DNA of 64,000 nt, from positions 1,648,001 through 1,712,000 of the forward strand of contig NZ_CP083376.1 of assembly GCF_020042665.1 (NCBI RefSeq), written 5' to 3'. The position numbers were made by a program, and so were the translations under genes. The notes under the pieces were generated by a model. The model had not been told where the DNA came from. It did no database searches and was given only the letters and a program-made list of their open reading frames with translations. This DNA is from Pseudoxanthomonas sp. X-1. GTDB taxonomy: Bacteria; Pseudomonadota; Gammaproteobacteria; Xanthomonadales; Xanthomonadaceae. This document shows positions 44,070-53,021 of the stretch, one piece after another; within the stretch, counting starts at the first letter, position 1; the number at the start of each line of letters is the position of its first letter.

Positions 44070-45260
44070 TCAGGCCTGCAGCGCGCGCCGGTGCGGTTCG
44101 TGCTGCGCCGCCTGGGCCAGCTGTGGGGATTCCTGCTGGCGCAGCTGCGCGGCGCTGTCGCGTGCCGGTTCGGCGCTGGCCTGCGCCAGGTCCACCGCGC
44201 TGCGCCGTTGCGTCGGATCGGCCAGTCCGCCCTGGACCGCGAACACCGCCTCGCCCTGCCGCCCGGGCAGTACGTGGTCGATGCGGTGCAGGCCTTCGCG
44301 GCGGGCGTCGGCCGCCAGGCTGGCGGCGGTGTTGAGGAAGGCCTCGTCGTCCTGCAGCCCCAGGCGTTGACGCTGCGGCGCCAGGGCGCGCACCGCATCG
44401 TCCAGCAGGCGGTTGGCGGTGGGCGCGTTTGCGCCCTCGGCGGTGCTGGCGCGCGCGCCGAGGCCGGCCTGGTCCTGCGCCTGCATGACCGCGTCGATGT
44501 AGTGCAGATCCAACTGGTGCATGAGCATCCGGCCGGGGACCAGCCGCTCGAAAACGCCCAGCGGCTCCGGATCGGGCAGGGTGATGCGGTGCCCCGGCGC
44601 GTCGGGCATGGCGTACTTGAGCGGGAAGCTGTCCTCCTGCAGATAGGTCAGCAGCTCGTTCTTGACGGCGTAGCTGCGGATCAGGCCTTCGGCCGCGTAG
44701 GCCTTGGCCTCCTTGGGATCCAGCCCCGCGCGCTCCAAGGTCTTGTTGTGCACGCCCGAGGCGTTGAAGGTCACCGCGGGCGTATCGGACGCCAGCGCCG
44801 CGGCCGCGGCAAGTCCGCCGCCCAGCGAATGCCCGGTGAGGATGAGGTCGTCGCCCAGCATGACCTTGGCCTTCTTGGCCAGTTCGATCGACTGCCGGTA
44901 CTGCGGGTCGTCGAAGCCCAGGCCCTGGCCGAAGTTGTGCTTCCAGTCCTTGCCCTCGTCGGTGCCCGCGAAGGCCAGCACCACGTGGCCCTGTGGATCG
45001 CGGTAGAACGAGGCGTCGAAGCCGCTCTTGGCGTCGTGCTGCATGGCGGGATCGATGCCCAGCGCGCGCAGATCGTCGTCGCCCATCCGCGCCCAGCCGC
45101 CGGGGAGCGTGGGCGCCGGCCCCGACACGCCGCGGCGCAGGTCGGCCACGGCATAGTTGTCCTGGAGCAGGGTGGAGAGGTCGCGGTCGATCGGGCGCGG
45201 CTGCGTGCCCGACACCTGGGCAGCGAATCCATCGTCCTGCAGTGTGTTGCGATCATCCAT
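44070..45260 (-). CDS. Predicted antibacterial lipase effector with XVIPCD C-terminus (X-Tfe), second locus
   Basis: A 396-residue protein with no signal peptide. The N-terminal 280 residues form an alpha/beta hydrolase: HVVLAFAGTDEGKDWKHNFG, then the elbow LILTGHSLGGGLAAAAALAS with Ser 145, and VTFNASGVHNKTLERAGL. The C-terminal 110 residues match the XVIPCD consensus strongly: NRLLDDAVRALAPQRQRLGL, ADARREGLHRIDHVLPGRQG, AVFAVQGGLADPTQRRSAVD and the Gln-rich end QLRQQESPQLAQAAQ. This is the recruitment domain for VirD4 in the Xanthomonadales T4SS. The gene lies 68 bp downstream of an ankyrin-repeat lipoprotein, the probable immunity protein. The mature enzyme probably attacks phospholipids in competitors. 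Confidence 0.9.
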   Translation of the reverse strand: MDDRNTLQDDGFAAQVSGTQPRPIDRDLSTLLQDNYAVADLRRGVSGPAPTLPGGWARMGDDDLRALGIDPAMQHDAKSGFDASFYRDPQGHVVLAFAGTDEGKDWKHNFGQGLGFDDPQYRQSIELAKKAKVMLGDDLILTGHSLGGGLAAAAALASDTPAVTFNASGVHNKTLERAGLDPKEAKAYAAEGLIRSYAVKNELLTYLQEDSFPLKYAMPDAPGHRITLPDPEPLGVFERLVPGRMLMHQLDLHYIDAVMQAQDQAGLGARASTAEGANAPTANRLLDDAVRALAPQRQRLGLQDDEAFLNTAASLAADARREGLHRIDHVLPGRQGEAVFAVQGGLADPTQRRSAVDLAQASAEPARDSAAQLRQQESPQLAQAAQHEPHRRALQA

Positions 45261-45328
45261 TCGCCAATCCTTGCGTCTTGGTCGGGCCCACGGCCCGCGT
45301 CACCGGCGACGGAGCGCCGCCGACCGGT

Positions 45329-46087
45329 CTACTCGCGGGCGACCCCGTGCTGGGTCAGCCAGGCTTCGACGGCCGCGCGCTCCTGCTTGCCCTGCGCGTT
45401 GAGCAGCCGCTCCCGGGTCATGAAGAAGTAGCGCTGGAAGGTCACGCCCTGCGCGTTGACCGCGCGCGGGTCGACGCCGGCCTCGAGCAGGCGCAGCAGC
45501 GCGCTGCCGTTGTTCGCCGAGGCCGCTTCGTGCAGCAAGGTGTTGCCCATGCTGTCCTTGCGATTCAGATCCACCCCGGCCTCGATCAGCATCTCCAGCT
45601 GCGGGGCGCGGCCGGACTGCACCGCGGAGAACACCGGCGTGCGGCCGCCGCGCGGGCTGACGATGTCCACCGGCGCCTTGTGCGCGATCAGCACGCGCAG
45701 GTACTCGGGCGGCTGGACCATGGCCGCCATGTGGGCGACGGTCTCCTGGTCCATGCCCAGCAGGCGCGCGTCGGCGCCGGACTCGAGCAGCGCCGCCAGC
45801 GCCTTGGGCTGTTCGGTCCAGATGGCCCATTCGAGCAGGGTGACGTTGTCCTCGCCGTGCGCGGCCAGGTCGGTCGAGCCGGCAAGCGCGCGGATGCGGG
45901 CGATGTCGCCGTGCTGGATGGCCTGGGCCATCGGCACGATCGCCGGATCGTGGAAGGGGATGCGGGAGCTGTCCTTCATCGTTGCCGACATGCCGGTCTT
46001 CTCCTTCGCGCCGACCGGTCCGGCCGCGCATGAAGCCATGAGCAAGGAAGTCGCGAGGGCCGCCAGGGCCGGGACGTGCCTGCGCAT
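45329..46087 (-). CDS. Ankyrin-repeat lipoprotein, predicted immunity protein for the lipase effector
   Basis: A 252-residue protein starting MRRHVPALAALATSLLMASC with lipobox LMASC, so it is membrane-anchored in the periplasm. Ankyrin repeats span about residues 50-240: DNVTLLEWAIWTEQPKALAALLESGADAR, ETVAHMAAMVQPPEYLRVLIAHKA, GRTPVFSAVQSGRAPQLEMLIEAGVDL and GNTLLHEAASANNGSALLRLLEAGVDP. Ankyrin proteins are known immunity partners of secreted lipases in several systems. The gene is just upstream of, and co-oriented with, the XVIPCD lipase gene. The immunity function is inferred from location and domain, not tested. Confidence 0.82.
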   Translation of the reverse strand: MRRHVPALAALATSLLMASCAAGPVGAKEKTGMSATMKDSSRIPFHDPAIVPMAQAIQHGDIARIRALAGSTDLAAHGEDNVTLLEWAIWTEQPKALAALLESGADARLLGMDQETVAHMAAMVQPPEYLRVLIAHKAPVDIVSPRGGRTPVFSAVQSGRAPQLEMLIEAGVDLNRKDSMGNTLLHEAASANNGSALLRLLEAGVDPRAVNAQGVTFQRYFFMTRERLLNAQGKQERAAVEAWLTQHGVARE

Positions 46088-46341
46088 TGCGGGGTTCCTT
46101 TCCGTCTGCGGGTGCGTCGGCCCGCCCTCGTGCCGGACCGCGTCCCGATACTAGCAAAGCGTTGCGTCACCCAGGCAAGCATCGCGACCGTGCATCCGTC
46201 ACGGCATCGAGAGACAAGGCGGGGCTTCAAGACCTCTCTGGCCTGGTACGGGCGATGTCGCGGCGGTCTGCCGTGGCCGCGCTGGCGGAACACGCGGCAA
46301 TGACGCCTGCGCGCGTCGCCGGGGCGGGGCCGTACGTCGTA

Positions 46342-47256
46342 TCAGCCGCGGGGCAGCGGCGCCAGGTGCGGCGTCAGCAGCCCGGCCAGCCAGTCCATGA
46401 AGACCCGCACGCGCCGCGGCAGATGCCTGCGCTGCGCGTACAGCAGCGTGAGCGGCATCGGCTCGGCCACCAGCTGCGGCACCACCTCGACCAGCTCGCC
46501 ACGCGCCAGTGCGTCGCGCACGCCCAGCAGGGGCACCTGGATGATGCCCAGGCCGGCCAGCGCCGCGACGTGGTAGGCCTCCACGTTGTTCACGGTGACC
46601 GCGCCGCCCATCGGCAGCAGGCGGTAGGTCGTGCCGTCGAAATACTCGAAGCCCGCAGCGCGTTGGCCGAGCACGCTGGCGTAGTGCACCAGCTCGTGCG
46701 TGGCCAGGTCCTCCAGCCCCGCAGGCACGCCGCGCCGGGCGAGGTAGGCCGGGCTGGCGCAGTTGACGATCTGCATCACGCCCAGCGGCCGGGCGACCAA
46801 GGCGCTGTCCTGCGGGGTGCCGCCGCGCAGCACGCAGTCGAAGCCCTCGCGGACCACGTCCACCAGCCGGTCGGTGGCGCTGAGTTCGATCTCCAGCTGC
46901 GGATGTTCGGCCAGGAACGCCGGAAGCTTCGGCAGCACCAGCAGCCGCGCCATGCCGCTGCTCATGTCCACCCGCAACCGGCCGCGCAGCTGCCGGCCCT
47001 CGGTGTGGAACATGCCCTGCAGTTCCTCCAGGTCGGCCAGCACGTCGCGGCTGCGCTGGTAGAACGCGCGGCCGTCGGCGGTGGGCTGCACGCGCCTTGT
47101 GGTGCGATGGAGCAGCTGGGTGCCCACGCGCGCTTCCAGCTGCTGCACGGCGATCGACACGCTGGCCTTGGGCAGTCCCAGCGATTCGGCGGCGCGGGTG
47201 AAGCCGCCCAGCTCGACCACGCGTTGGAAGGCTCGCAGGGACTGGCCGAAGTCCAT
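46342..47256 (-). CDS. LysR family transcriptional regulator
   Basis: A 304-residue regulator starting MDFGQSLRAFQRVVELGGFT. The HTH is RAAESLGLPKASVSIAVQQLEARVGTQLLHRTTRRV, and the substrate-binding domain (LRVDMSSGMARLLVLPKLP to LLYAQRRHLPRRVRVFMDWLAGLL) is complete. It is divergent from an SDR gene across 112 bp, the usual LysR regulator-target arrangement; it probably controls that gene and itself. Confidence 0.94.
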   Translation of the reverse strand: MDFGQSLRAFQRVVELGGFTRAAESLGLPKASVSIAVQQLEARVGTQLLHRTTRRVQPTADGRAFYQRSRDVLADLEELQGMFHTEGRQLRGRLRVDMSSGMARLLVLPKLPAFLAEHPQLEIELSATDRLVDVVREGFDCVLRGGTPQDSALVARPLGVMQIVNCASPAYLARRGVPAGLEDLATHELVHYASVLGQRAAGFEYFDGTTYRLLPMGGAVTVNNVEAYHVAALAGLGIIQVPLLGVRDALARGELVEVVPQLVAEPMPLTLLYAQRRHLPRRVRVFMDWLAGLLTPHLAPLPRG

Positions 47257-47368
47257 GATTGTCTAATTGCTTTGAACAGTGCTCTCAGATTTGCGGGATT
47301 TATCGGCCGAGTCAAGCGCAATACCGTGGCGTCAGGGGCGCAATCCCGCGCCCGACAGGAGGCTTTCG

Positions 47369-48130
47369 ATGAGCACTTCCCCCCGTATCACCCTGATCAC
47401 CGGTGCCAACCGCGGCCTGGGCCGCAACGGTGCGCTGGCTGTGGCCAAGGCCGGCAGCGACGTGATCGTGACCTACCGCAGCCATGCCGACGAGGCGCTG
47501 GCGGTGGTGGCGCAGATCCAGGCGCTGGGCCAGCGCGCCGCGGCGTTGCAGTTCGATGTGGCCGACGCTTCGGCGCTGCCCGGTTTCATCGAGGCGCTGC
47601 GCGCGCAGCTCGGCCAGTGGCAGGCCACGCAGCTGCATGCGCTGGTGAACAACGCGGGCACCGCGCTGTACGCGCCGATCGCCGAGACCACGCCGGCGCA
47701 GTTCGAGGAGATGGTCGCCGTGCATCTGCGCGGGCCGTACTTCCTGACCCAGGCGCTGCTGCCGCTGATCGCCGACGGTGGGCGCATCCTCAACATCTCC
47801 AGCGGCCTGGCGCGTTTCGCGGCGCCGGGCAGCTCGGCCTACGCGATGATGAAGGGCGGGATCGAAGTGTTCACGCGTTACCTGGCCAAGGAACTGGGTG
47901 CGCGCGGCATCAGCGTCAACACACTGGCCCCGGGCGCCATCGAGACCGACTTCGGCGGTGGCCGCGTGCGCGACGACGCGCACGTCAACGCGATGGTGTC
48001 CTCGGTCACCGCACTCGGCCGCCCGGGCAAGCCGGACGACATCGGTCCGGTCATCGCCATGCTGCTCGACCCGGCCACGCAGTGGGTCAACGCGCAGCGC
48101 GTGGAGGCCTCGGGCGGCATGCTGATCTGA
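47369..48130 (+). CDS. SDR family NAD(P)-dependent oxidoreductase
   Basis: A 253-residue short-chain dehydrogenase starting MSTSPRITLITGANRGLGRN, with ribosome binding site aggagg. The cofactor motif TGANRGLG is at about 12, NNAG at about 90, the catalytic Ser in LNISSGLARF and the YxxxK in AYAMMKGG. Arg in the vicinity of TYRSHADEAL suggests NADP preference. The substrate is unknown. It is likely regulated by the divergent LysR protein. Confidence 0.93.
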   Translation: MSTSPRITLITGANRGLGRNGALAVAKAGSDVIVTYRSHADEALAVVAQIQALGQRAAALQFDVADASALPGFIEALRAQLGQWQATQLHALVNNAGTALYAPIAETTPAQFEEMVAVHLRGPYFLTQALLPLIADGGRILNISSGLARFAAPGSSAYAMMKGGIEVFTRYLAKELGARGISVNTLAPGAIETDFGGGRVRDDAHVNAMVSSVTALGRPGKPDDIGPVIAMLLDPATQWVNAQRVEASGGMLI

Positions 48131-48377
48131 GCTTGCCGCACGCCCAGAGGCGGGGGCAAAGAAAGGGTTCTCGCTGAAGTGCGGAGCCGGGAGCGCCACT
48201 TCGCCGACCAGCCTCGACCCGGCCGGGCCTGGGCTTCTCGGCTCGGTCCGCATCCATGGCGGACTCGTCGCCGCGGGCCATCCTAAGGCCCGCTCTCCGC
48301 CAGACCCGGCCGGGTCGAGGCTCCGCGGCGGATCGATCCGGACTTCTTTTGACTTTCGACCCCGAAGTCTCCGGACG

Positions 48378-48514
48378 TGACGCGCGCGGCAGCGGTCCGG
48401 CGGGCGGTGGCCGCGACGAGCGAGGCAGGACGCCGAGCGCCCGAATCAGGGCAGGATGCCCTGATGAAGGGACAAGCGGCCACCGCACGCCGGGCCGCCG
48501 CCCTTCCGAAGCCA
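48378..48514. repeat. 137-bp palindromic element, intact copy D (inverted)
   Basis: Arms at 48388-48414 (starting GGCAGCGGTCCGGCGGGC) and 48476-48502. It is in reverse orientation to copy B, with nearly identical 61-base centre and shared flanking bases (tgacgcgcg and ttccgaagcca). Confidence 0.9.
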
Positions 48515-48554
48515 CCATCCACACTGCGCCAAGATCCTTGCGTCCAGAGATGAG

Positions 48555-48587
48555 CCAAAAAAAAGGGCGGCCTCGAGGCCGCCCTTT
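48555..48587 (-). terminator. Intrinsic terminator after cstA-ybdD
   Basis: A perfect 12-bp stem aaagggcggcct / aggccgcccttt with loop cg. Read on the minus strand it is followed by a T run. Confidence 0.85.
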
Positions 48588-48592
48588 CCAGT

Positions 48593-48817
48593 TCAGCAGC
48601 AGCGGAAGCCGCGCCCCCCGCCGAAGCGCGCTTCCTGGCGCTCGCGGAAGAAGGTCTTGTAGTCCATCGGCGTGCGGTCCGGGTGCTTCTCCAGCACGTG
48701 GCGCACGTAGTTGTCGTAGTCGGGGATGCCGCAGCACAGCCGCGCGGTCTGCACCAGGCGCCGCCATACGCGGCGGTGCACCTGGTACTGACCGACGGGA
48801 ACCAGCGCGGTGCCCAT
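48593..48817 (-). CDS. ybdD: YbdD/YjiX family protein (CstA partner)
   Basis: A 74-residue protein starting [20 protein letters not shown]. The family pattern follows: [41 protein letters not shown], ending in FRCC. The start shares one base with the cstA stop (TGATG), so translation is coupled. These small proteins accompany CstA-type transporters and are needed for their pyruvate or peptide uptake activity in E. coli. Confidence 0.92.
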   Translation of the reverse strand: MGTALVPVGQYQVHRRVWRRLVQTARLCCGIPDYDNYVRHVLEKHPDRTPMDYKTFFRERQEARFGGGRGFRCC

Positions 48818-50889
48818 CACAGGTCCGCCATCTGCGCCGGCGTCAGCGCCACGTACTCGGTTTCCCGATCGCTGCGCTGGGGGTTGCGGCGCGCGGCCAG
48901 GATCGCCTTGACCGAATACACCAGCACCATCGCCACCACCAGCAGGAACAGCGTGGTCAGCGCGGTGTTGACGTAGGCGTTGACCACCACCTTGTGCATC
49001 TCGGCCATCGACTTGGCCGGCGCCAACACCTCGCCGCGGCCGATCGCGTCCTGGAACTTGTGCGCCTGCGCCAGGAAGCCCTGGCCCGGATTGCTGTCGA
49101 ACAGCTTGATCAGCCCGGCCGTGGTGGTGCATGCCAGCAGCCACAGCGCCGGGATGCCGCAGACCCAGGCGTAGCGATCGCGCTTGAGCTTGAACAGCAC
49201 CACCGTGCCGAGCAGCAGCGCGATGCCGGCCAGCATCTGGTTGGAGATGCCGAACAGCGGCCACAGCGTCTTGATGCCGCCGAACGGATCGGTCACGCCC
49301 GAGTGCAGCAGATAGCCCCACAGCGCCACGCAGCCGCCGGTGGCGATGATGTTGGCCGTCCACGACTCGGTGCGCTTCATCGCCGGGACGAAGTTGCCGA
49401 TCAGGTCCTGCAGCATGAAGCGGCCCGAGCGTGTGCCCGCATCGACCGCGGTCAGGATGAACAACGCCTCGAACAGGATCGCGAAGTGGTACCAGAAGCC
49501 CATCGAGTCGCCGGTGGGCAGCACGGCGTGCAGGATCTGGGCGATGCCCACCGCCAGCGTCGGCGCGCCGCCGGCGCGGTTGAGGATGGTGGTCTCGCCG
49601 ATGTCCTTGGCGGTGGCGGTGAGCACGTCGGGGGTGATCACGAAGCCCATCTCGCTGACCTTGGCGGCCACGGCCACCACGTCGGTGCCGACCACGGCCG
49701 GCGGCGCGTTCATGGCGAAGTACACGCCCGGGTCGATGATGCAGGCCGCCACCAGCGCCATGATCGCCACGAAGGACTCCATCAGCATGCCGCCGTAGCC
49801 GATGTAGGGCATGTGCGCCTCATTGGCCAGCAGCTTGGGTGTGGTGCCCGAGGAGATCAGCGCATGGAAGCCGGACACCGCGCCGCAGGCGATGGTGATG
49901 AACAGGAACGGGAACAGCCCGCCGGTCCACACCGGGCCCTTGCCGGTATGCGCGTACTCGGTCAGCGCCGGCATCTTCAGGTCGGGCATCACGATCAGGA
50001 TGCCGATGGCCAGCGCGATGATGGTGCCGATCTTGAGGAAGGTGGACAGGTAGTCGCGCGGGGCCAGCAGCAGCCACACCGGCAGCACCGAGGCCACGAA
50101 GCCGTAGCCGATCATCATCCAGGTGATCTGCACCTTGGTGAAGGTCAGCGCCGGGCCCCAGGTCGGGTCGGCGGCGACCTTGCCGCCCAGCCAGATCGCG
50201 GCCAGCAGCAGCACCAGGCCGACGACCGAGATCTCGCCGATCTTGCCCGGCCGGATGTAGCGCATGTACAGGCCCATCAGGATCGCGATGGGCATGGTGG
50301 CGAACACGGTGAAGGTGCCCCACGGGCTCTCGGCCAGGGCGTTGACCACCACCATTGCCAGCACGCCCAGGATGATGATCATGATCAGGAAGGCGCCGAA
50401 CAGGGCGATGGTGCCGGGGATCTGGCCCATCTCCTCGCGCACCAGATCGCCCAGCGAACGCGCGTCGCGCCGGCTGGAAATGAACAGCACCATGAAGTCC
50501 TGCACCGCGCCGGCGAAGACCACGCCCAGCACCAGCCACAGCAGGCCGGGCAGGTAGCCCATCTGTGCGGCCAGCACCGGGCCGACCAGCGGGCCGGCGC
50601 CGGCGATGGCGGCGAAGTGGTGGCCGAACAGCACGTGCTTGTTGGTCGGCACGTAGTCCAGGCCGTCGTTGCGCAGTACCGCCGGCGTGGCCCGCGTGGC
50701 GTCCAGCCGCATCACCTTGTTGGCGATGAACAAGGCGTAGTAGCGGTAGGCGACCAGATACAGCGAGACGGCCGCCACCACGATCCACAACGCATTGACG
50801 GTTTCCCCGCGCCGCAGCGCCACCGTTCCGAGACAGAACGCCCCCAGCAGCGCGAGCAGCGCCCAGGCGACCTTGGATAACCCCTTCAT
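48817..50889 (-). CDS. cstA: Carbon starvation protein CstA
   Basis: A 690-residue, roughly 16-18-span transporter starting [20 protein letters not shown]. Family marks are [69 protein letters not shown] and [20 protein letters not shown], and the C-terminal five-span CstA domain is complete. CstA imports pyruvate and possibly peptides, and is induced when carbon runs short. It is coupled to ybdD. Confidence 0.96.
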   Translation of the reverse strand: MKGLSKVAWALLALLGAFCLGTVALRRGETVNALWIVVAAVSLYLVAYRYYALFIANKVMRLDATRATPAVLRNDGLDYVPTNKHVLFGHHFAAIAGAGPLVGPVLAAQMGYLPGLLWLVLGVVFAGAVQDFMVLFISSRRDARSLGDLVREEMGQIPGTIALFGAFLIMIIILGVLAMVVVNALAESPWGTFTVFATMPIAILMGLYMRYIRPGKIGEISVVGLVLLLAAIWLGGKVAADPTWGPALTFTKVQITWMMIGYGFVASVLPVWLLLAPRDYLSTFLKIGTIIALAIGILIVMPDLKMPALTEYAHTGKGPVWTGGLFPFLFITIACGAVSGFHALISSGTTPKLLANEAHMPYIGYGGMLMESFVAIMALVAACIIDPGVYFAMNAPPAVVGTDVVAVAAKVSEMGFVITPDVLTATAKDIGETTILNRAGGAPTLAVGIAQILHAVLPTGDSMGFWYHFAILFEALFILTAVDAGTRSGRFMLQDLIGNFVPAMKRTESWTANIIATGGCVALWGYLLHSGVTDPFGGIKTLWPLFGISNQMLAGIALLLGTVVLFKLKRDRYAWVCGIPALWLLACTTTAGLIKLFDSNPGQGFLAQAHKFQDAIGRGEVLAPAKSMAEMHKVVVNAYVNTALTTLFLLVVAMVLVYSVKAILAARRNPQRSDRETEYVALTPAQMADL

Positions 50890-51321
50890 GAAATGTCCCC
50901 GGCTGTAATGTGGCCGACAGGGTTCAACAAGCCCCGGCGGGGGTCAATCATCCATTGGGCTGGTTGCGGGTTCGACTTTGGTCTGACATGCGCTCGCCGC
51001 AGCCACTGCGGACAGCCCGGCCAGCAACGTCGACGTCAGCCGCTAAGATGCCGATGGCTGGTTGATCGATCAGGTGGTCTGCTGCATCCCTTGGAGTGGC
51101 TTTGACACGCTGGTGGGGGAGGAGCGCAGCCTGCTGCCTGACGACGGGTTCGAAGGGGTGAATTTAGTAAGTGAAATTGACCCCGTCAGCCGTTCATTGG
51201 GAAGCACGGCGTTGTAGATAAGGACGTGGGGCGGCAGCGACAGGTGTGTCCCATCGTGCTGGAGTGGACACCCTGCATCTGGCTGGACTAGCATCGACCT
51301 ACCTCGCCGGATGCAGGACGC
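50890..51321. other. 432-bp intergenic stretch with REP-like hairpin
   Basis: Contains the hairpin at 51156-51185 and otherwise no credible gene, although part of it is less GC-rich than the surroundings. It bounds the RHS-tip operon on its left. Confidence 0.5.
51156..51185. repeat. REP-like hairpin GGGGTGAATTT / AAATTGACCCC
   Basis: An 11-bp inverted repeat with one mismatch and an 8-base loop (agtaagtg). AT-rich arms of this kind are unusual here. They resemble the short palindromes linked with Y1 (RAYT) transposases in Xanthomonadales. Confidence 0.65.
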
Positions 51322-52326
51322 ATGGGGAACTCGGCTCGCCGCCGCTGGATCGCTTGCCTCGCCGGCTTGTCGCTTGCCATCGCCTTGTCCCCCGCGTGTG
51401 CGGGTGCTCCCCTTGCTGAGCTCCGGGCTCAGTTCGCCCAGCCCGATGACCAGGTGGACTACGCCACCGCCAAGCTGGTGGTGGACCAGATCATCGATCC
51501 CGCCACCGACGTTAATGCCGTCCGACAGGAACTTGACCACTGGGAGCACGCCGTCCGCGCCAACGTGCCCGCCGGCGCCGATGGCCGGCGGACGCTTGAT
51601 GCCTTGCTCAAGACCCTGTACGAGCCCGGCCCCTGGAACGATGGCCGGCCCTTTCGCTACGACCTGCACGACCCCCAGGGCAGGAATCCGGCCAACAAGC
51701 GACTGGCGGTCTACCTGGCGACCCGCAAGGGCAACTGCGTGTCCATGCCCATCCTCGTCGCGATCCTCGGTCGGCGTCTCGGCCTGACGATCACATTGGC
51801 TACGGTACCCAAGCACGTCCTGGCCAAGTTTGCTGACGACATCCAACAGGCCTGGATCAACGTCGAGGCGACCGGCGGCGGCTACAAGCGCGACGATAGC
51901 TATATCCGCGATACCGGAATCAGCCAGGCCGCCTTGGACCACGGCATCTACCTGCGCCCGCTGTACCCGCACGAAAGCCTGGGCGTCATTGCCAGCACTC
52001 TCATGGAGCATTACGCGAGGCTAGGCGATGGCGATGCCCTGATGGAAGTGGCCGACCTGGCGCTGGCGGCCAACCCCCGGGACACCGTGGCGATGATCTG
52101 GAAGGCCAACGCGATCTATCTGCAGATCCAGGTCCGCTACCAGCGCGTCTACCCAAGGGCCGCCGAGATTCCGCCCACAGAGGTGGCGGACTTCCATCGC
52201 CTCCAGCGGGAGAACCATGCATGGTTTGCCAAGGCCCACGCGCTGGGCTGGGCTGAAACGACGCAGGATCAGGATGCCCGCTATCTTCAATCCATCGAGC
52301 GCGAGAAAGCCCGAGGAAACCAATGA
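51322..52326 (+). CDS. Exported transglutaminase-like (SirB1-type) protein
   Basis: A 334-residue protein starting MGNSARRRWIACLAGLSLAI with a signal peptide cleaved near ACAGA. The transglutaminase-like core shows a Cys in RKGNCVSMPILVAILGRRLGL, a His in VPKHVLAKFADD and an acidic residue in INVEATGGGYKR, matching the Cys-His-Asp/Glu triad of the SirB1-type family. A helical TPR-like C-terminus follows (DALMEVADLALAANPRDTVAM). It may be a periplasmic protease or protein-modifying enzyme; it may also be structural. It overlaps the next gene by four bases (ATGA). Confidence 0.8.
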   Translation: MGNSARRRWIACLAGLSLAIALSPACAGAPLAELRAQFAQPDDQVDYATAKLVVDQIIDPATDVNAVRQELDHWEHAVRANVPAGADGRRTLDALLKTLYEPGPWNDGRPFRYDLHDPQGRNPANKRLAVYLATRKGNCVSMPILVAILGRRLGLTITLATVPKHVLAKFADDIQQAWINVEATGGGYKRDDSYIRDTGISQAALDHGIYLRPLYPHESLGVIASTLMEHYARLGDGDALMEVADLALAANPRDTVAMIWKANAIYLQIQVRYQRVYPRAAEIPPTEVADFHRLQRENHAWFAKAHALGWAETTQDQDARYLQSIEREKARGNQ

Positions 52327-53021
52327 TGCCCAAGACCATTCCAGTGATGCTGGCGGTTGTGCTGTGCGCCTTCGTGTGTGAGGCGTCGGCGCGCTTTGTC
52401 TCGACCGATCCGGCCCCGCCGGACCCCAAGGACAGTCAGACACTCAACCGTTACCACTACGCTGCCGGCAATCCGTACCGCTACACCGATCCGAATGGCC
52501 GGGAAATCCGGGTGAGCAATCCCGCCGACCGCTCGCGGATCGAGAAGTTGGTCAATGCCCTCGCCGTCGGGATGTACCGCTTCAATCAGTCGGGGCAGTT
52601 ACAACAGGTACAGAGCAACGGCGACACGTCGCGTTTCTCTTCCTACTACGCCGGTCGTCTGAATCAGGCGATCGCCTCCGACAAGACCATCAACATTGCG
52701 ATCGGCAGCACTTATACCGACGTTCACACCGGCCAATCCCTGACCGTCAACGGAGGACTGACCCAGGCATTGAGTGGTCCCGGGTTGTCCGACCAGAACG
52801 TCGTGGTGACCGGGCAGAGCTATACCGGCGACATCCAGACCTCGACCGGCGCGCCCTTGACCGAGACGCCTCCCGACATCCTCATGCACGAACTGGTCGG
52901 CCATGCCATCCCGGGCGCCGTTGGCTCAGATACGGGAAATGCTGTAGGCAACGAGAACAAAGTGCGCATCGAATTGCCGGATGCCGATCTCAGAAAGATG
53001 GACGACAGCCATGTCGAGTAA
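52323..53021 (+). CDS. Exported RHS-core tip protein with HEXXGH zinc-peptidase-like toxin domain
   Basis: A 232-residue protein starting MMPKTIPVMLAVVLCAFVCE with a signal peptide ending at SA. Directly after comes the terminal RHS-core segment RFVSTDPAPPDPKDSQTLNR, then YHYAAGNPYRYTDPNGRE, normally found only at the end of 1,000-residue Rhs shells. The variable C-terminal domain (residues 60-232) has ILMHELVGHAIPGAVGSDTG, with HEXXGH as in M49 peptidases, and an acidic residue in GNENKVR that could be the third zinc ligand. I propose a metallopeptidase-like toxin freed from its Rhs shell and given its own export signal. Overlaps on both sides suggest an operon with its neighbours. Confidence 0.75.
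   Translation: MMPKTIPVMLAVVLCAFVCEASARFVSTDPAPPDPKDSQTLNRYHYAAGNPYRYTDPNGREIRVSNPADRSRIEKLVNALAVGMYRFNQSGQLQQVQSNGDTSRFSSYYAGRLNQAIASDKTINIAIGSTYTDVHTGQSLTVNGGLTQALSGPGLSDQNVVVTGQSYTGDIQTSTGAPLTETPPDILMHELVGHAIPGAVGSDTGNAVGNENKVRIELPDADLRKMDDSHVE

Larger units (their letters stand above)
48131..48592. other. 462-bp intergenic stretch with repeat and terminator
   Basis: Holds the intact palindromic element copy D (48378-48514) and the cstA-ybdD terminator at the right. About 240 bp on the left show no credible gene. Confidence 0.55.
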
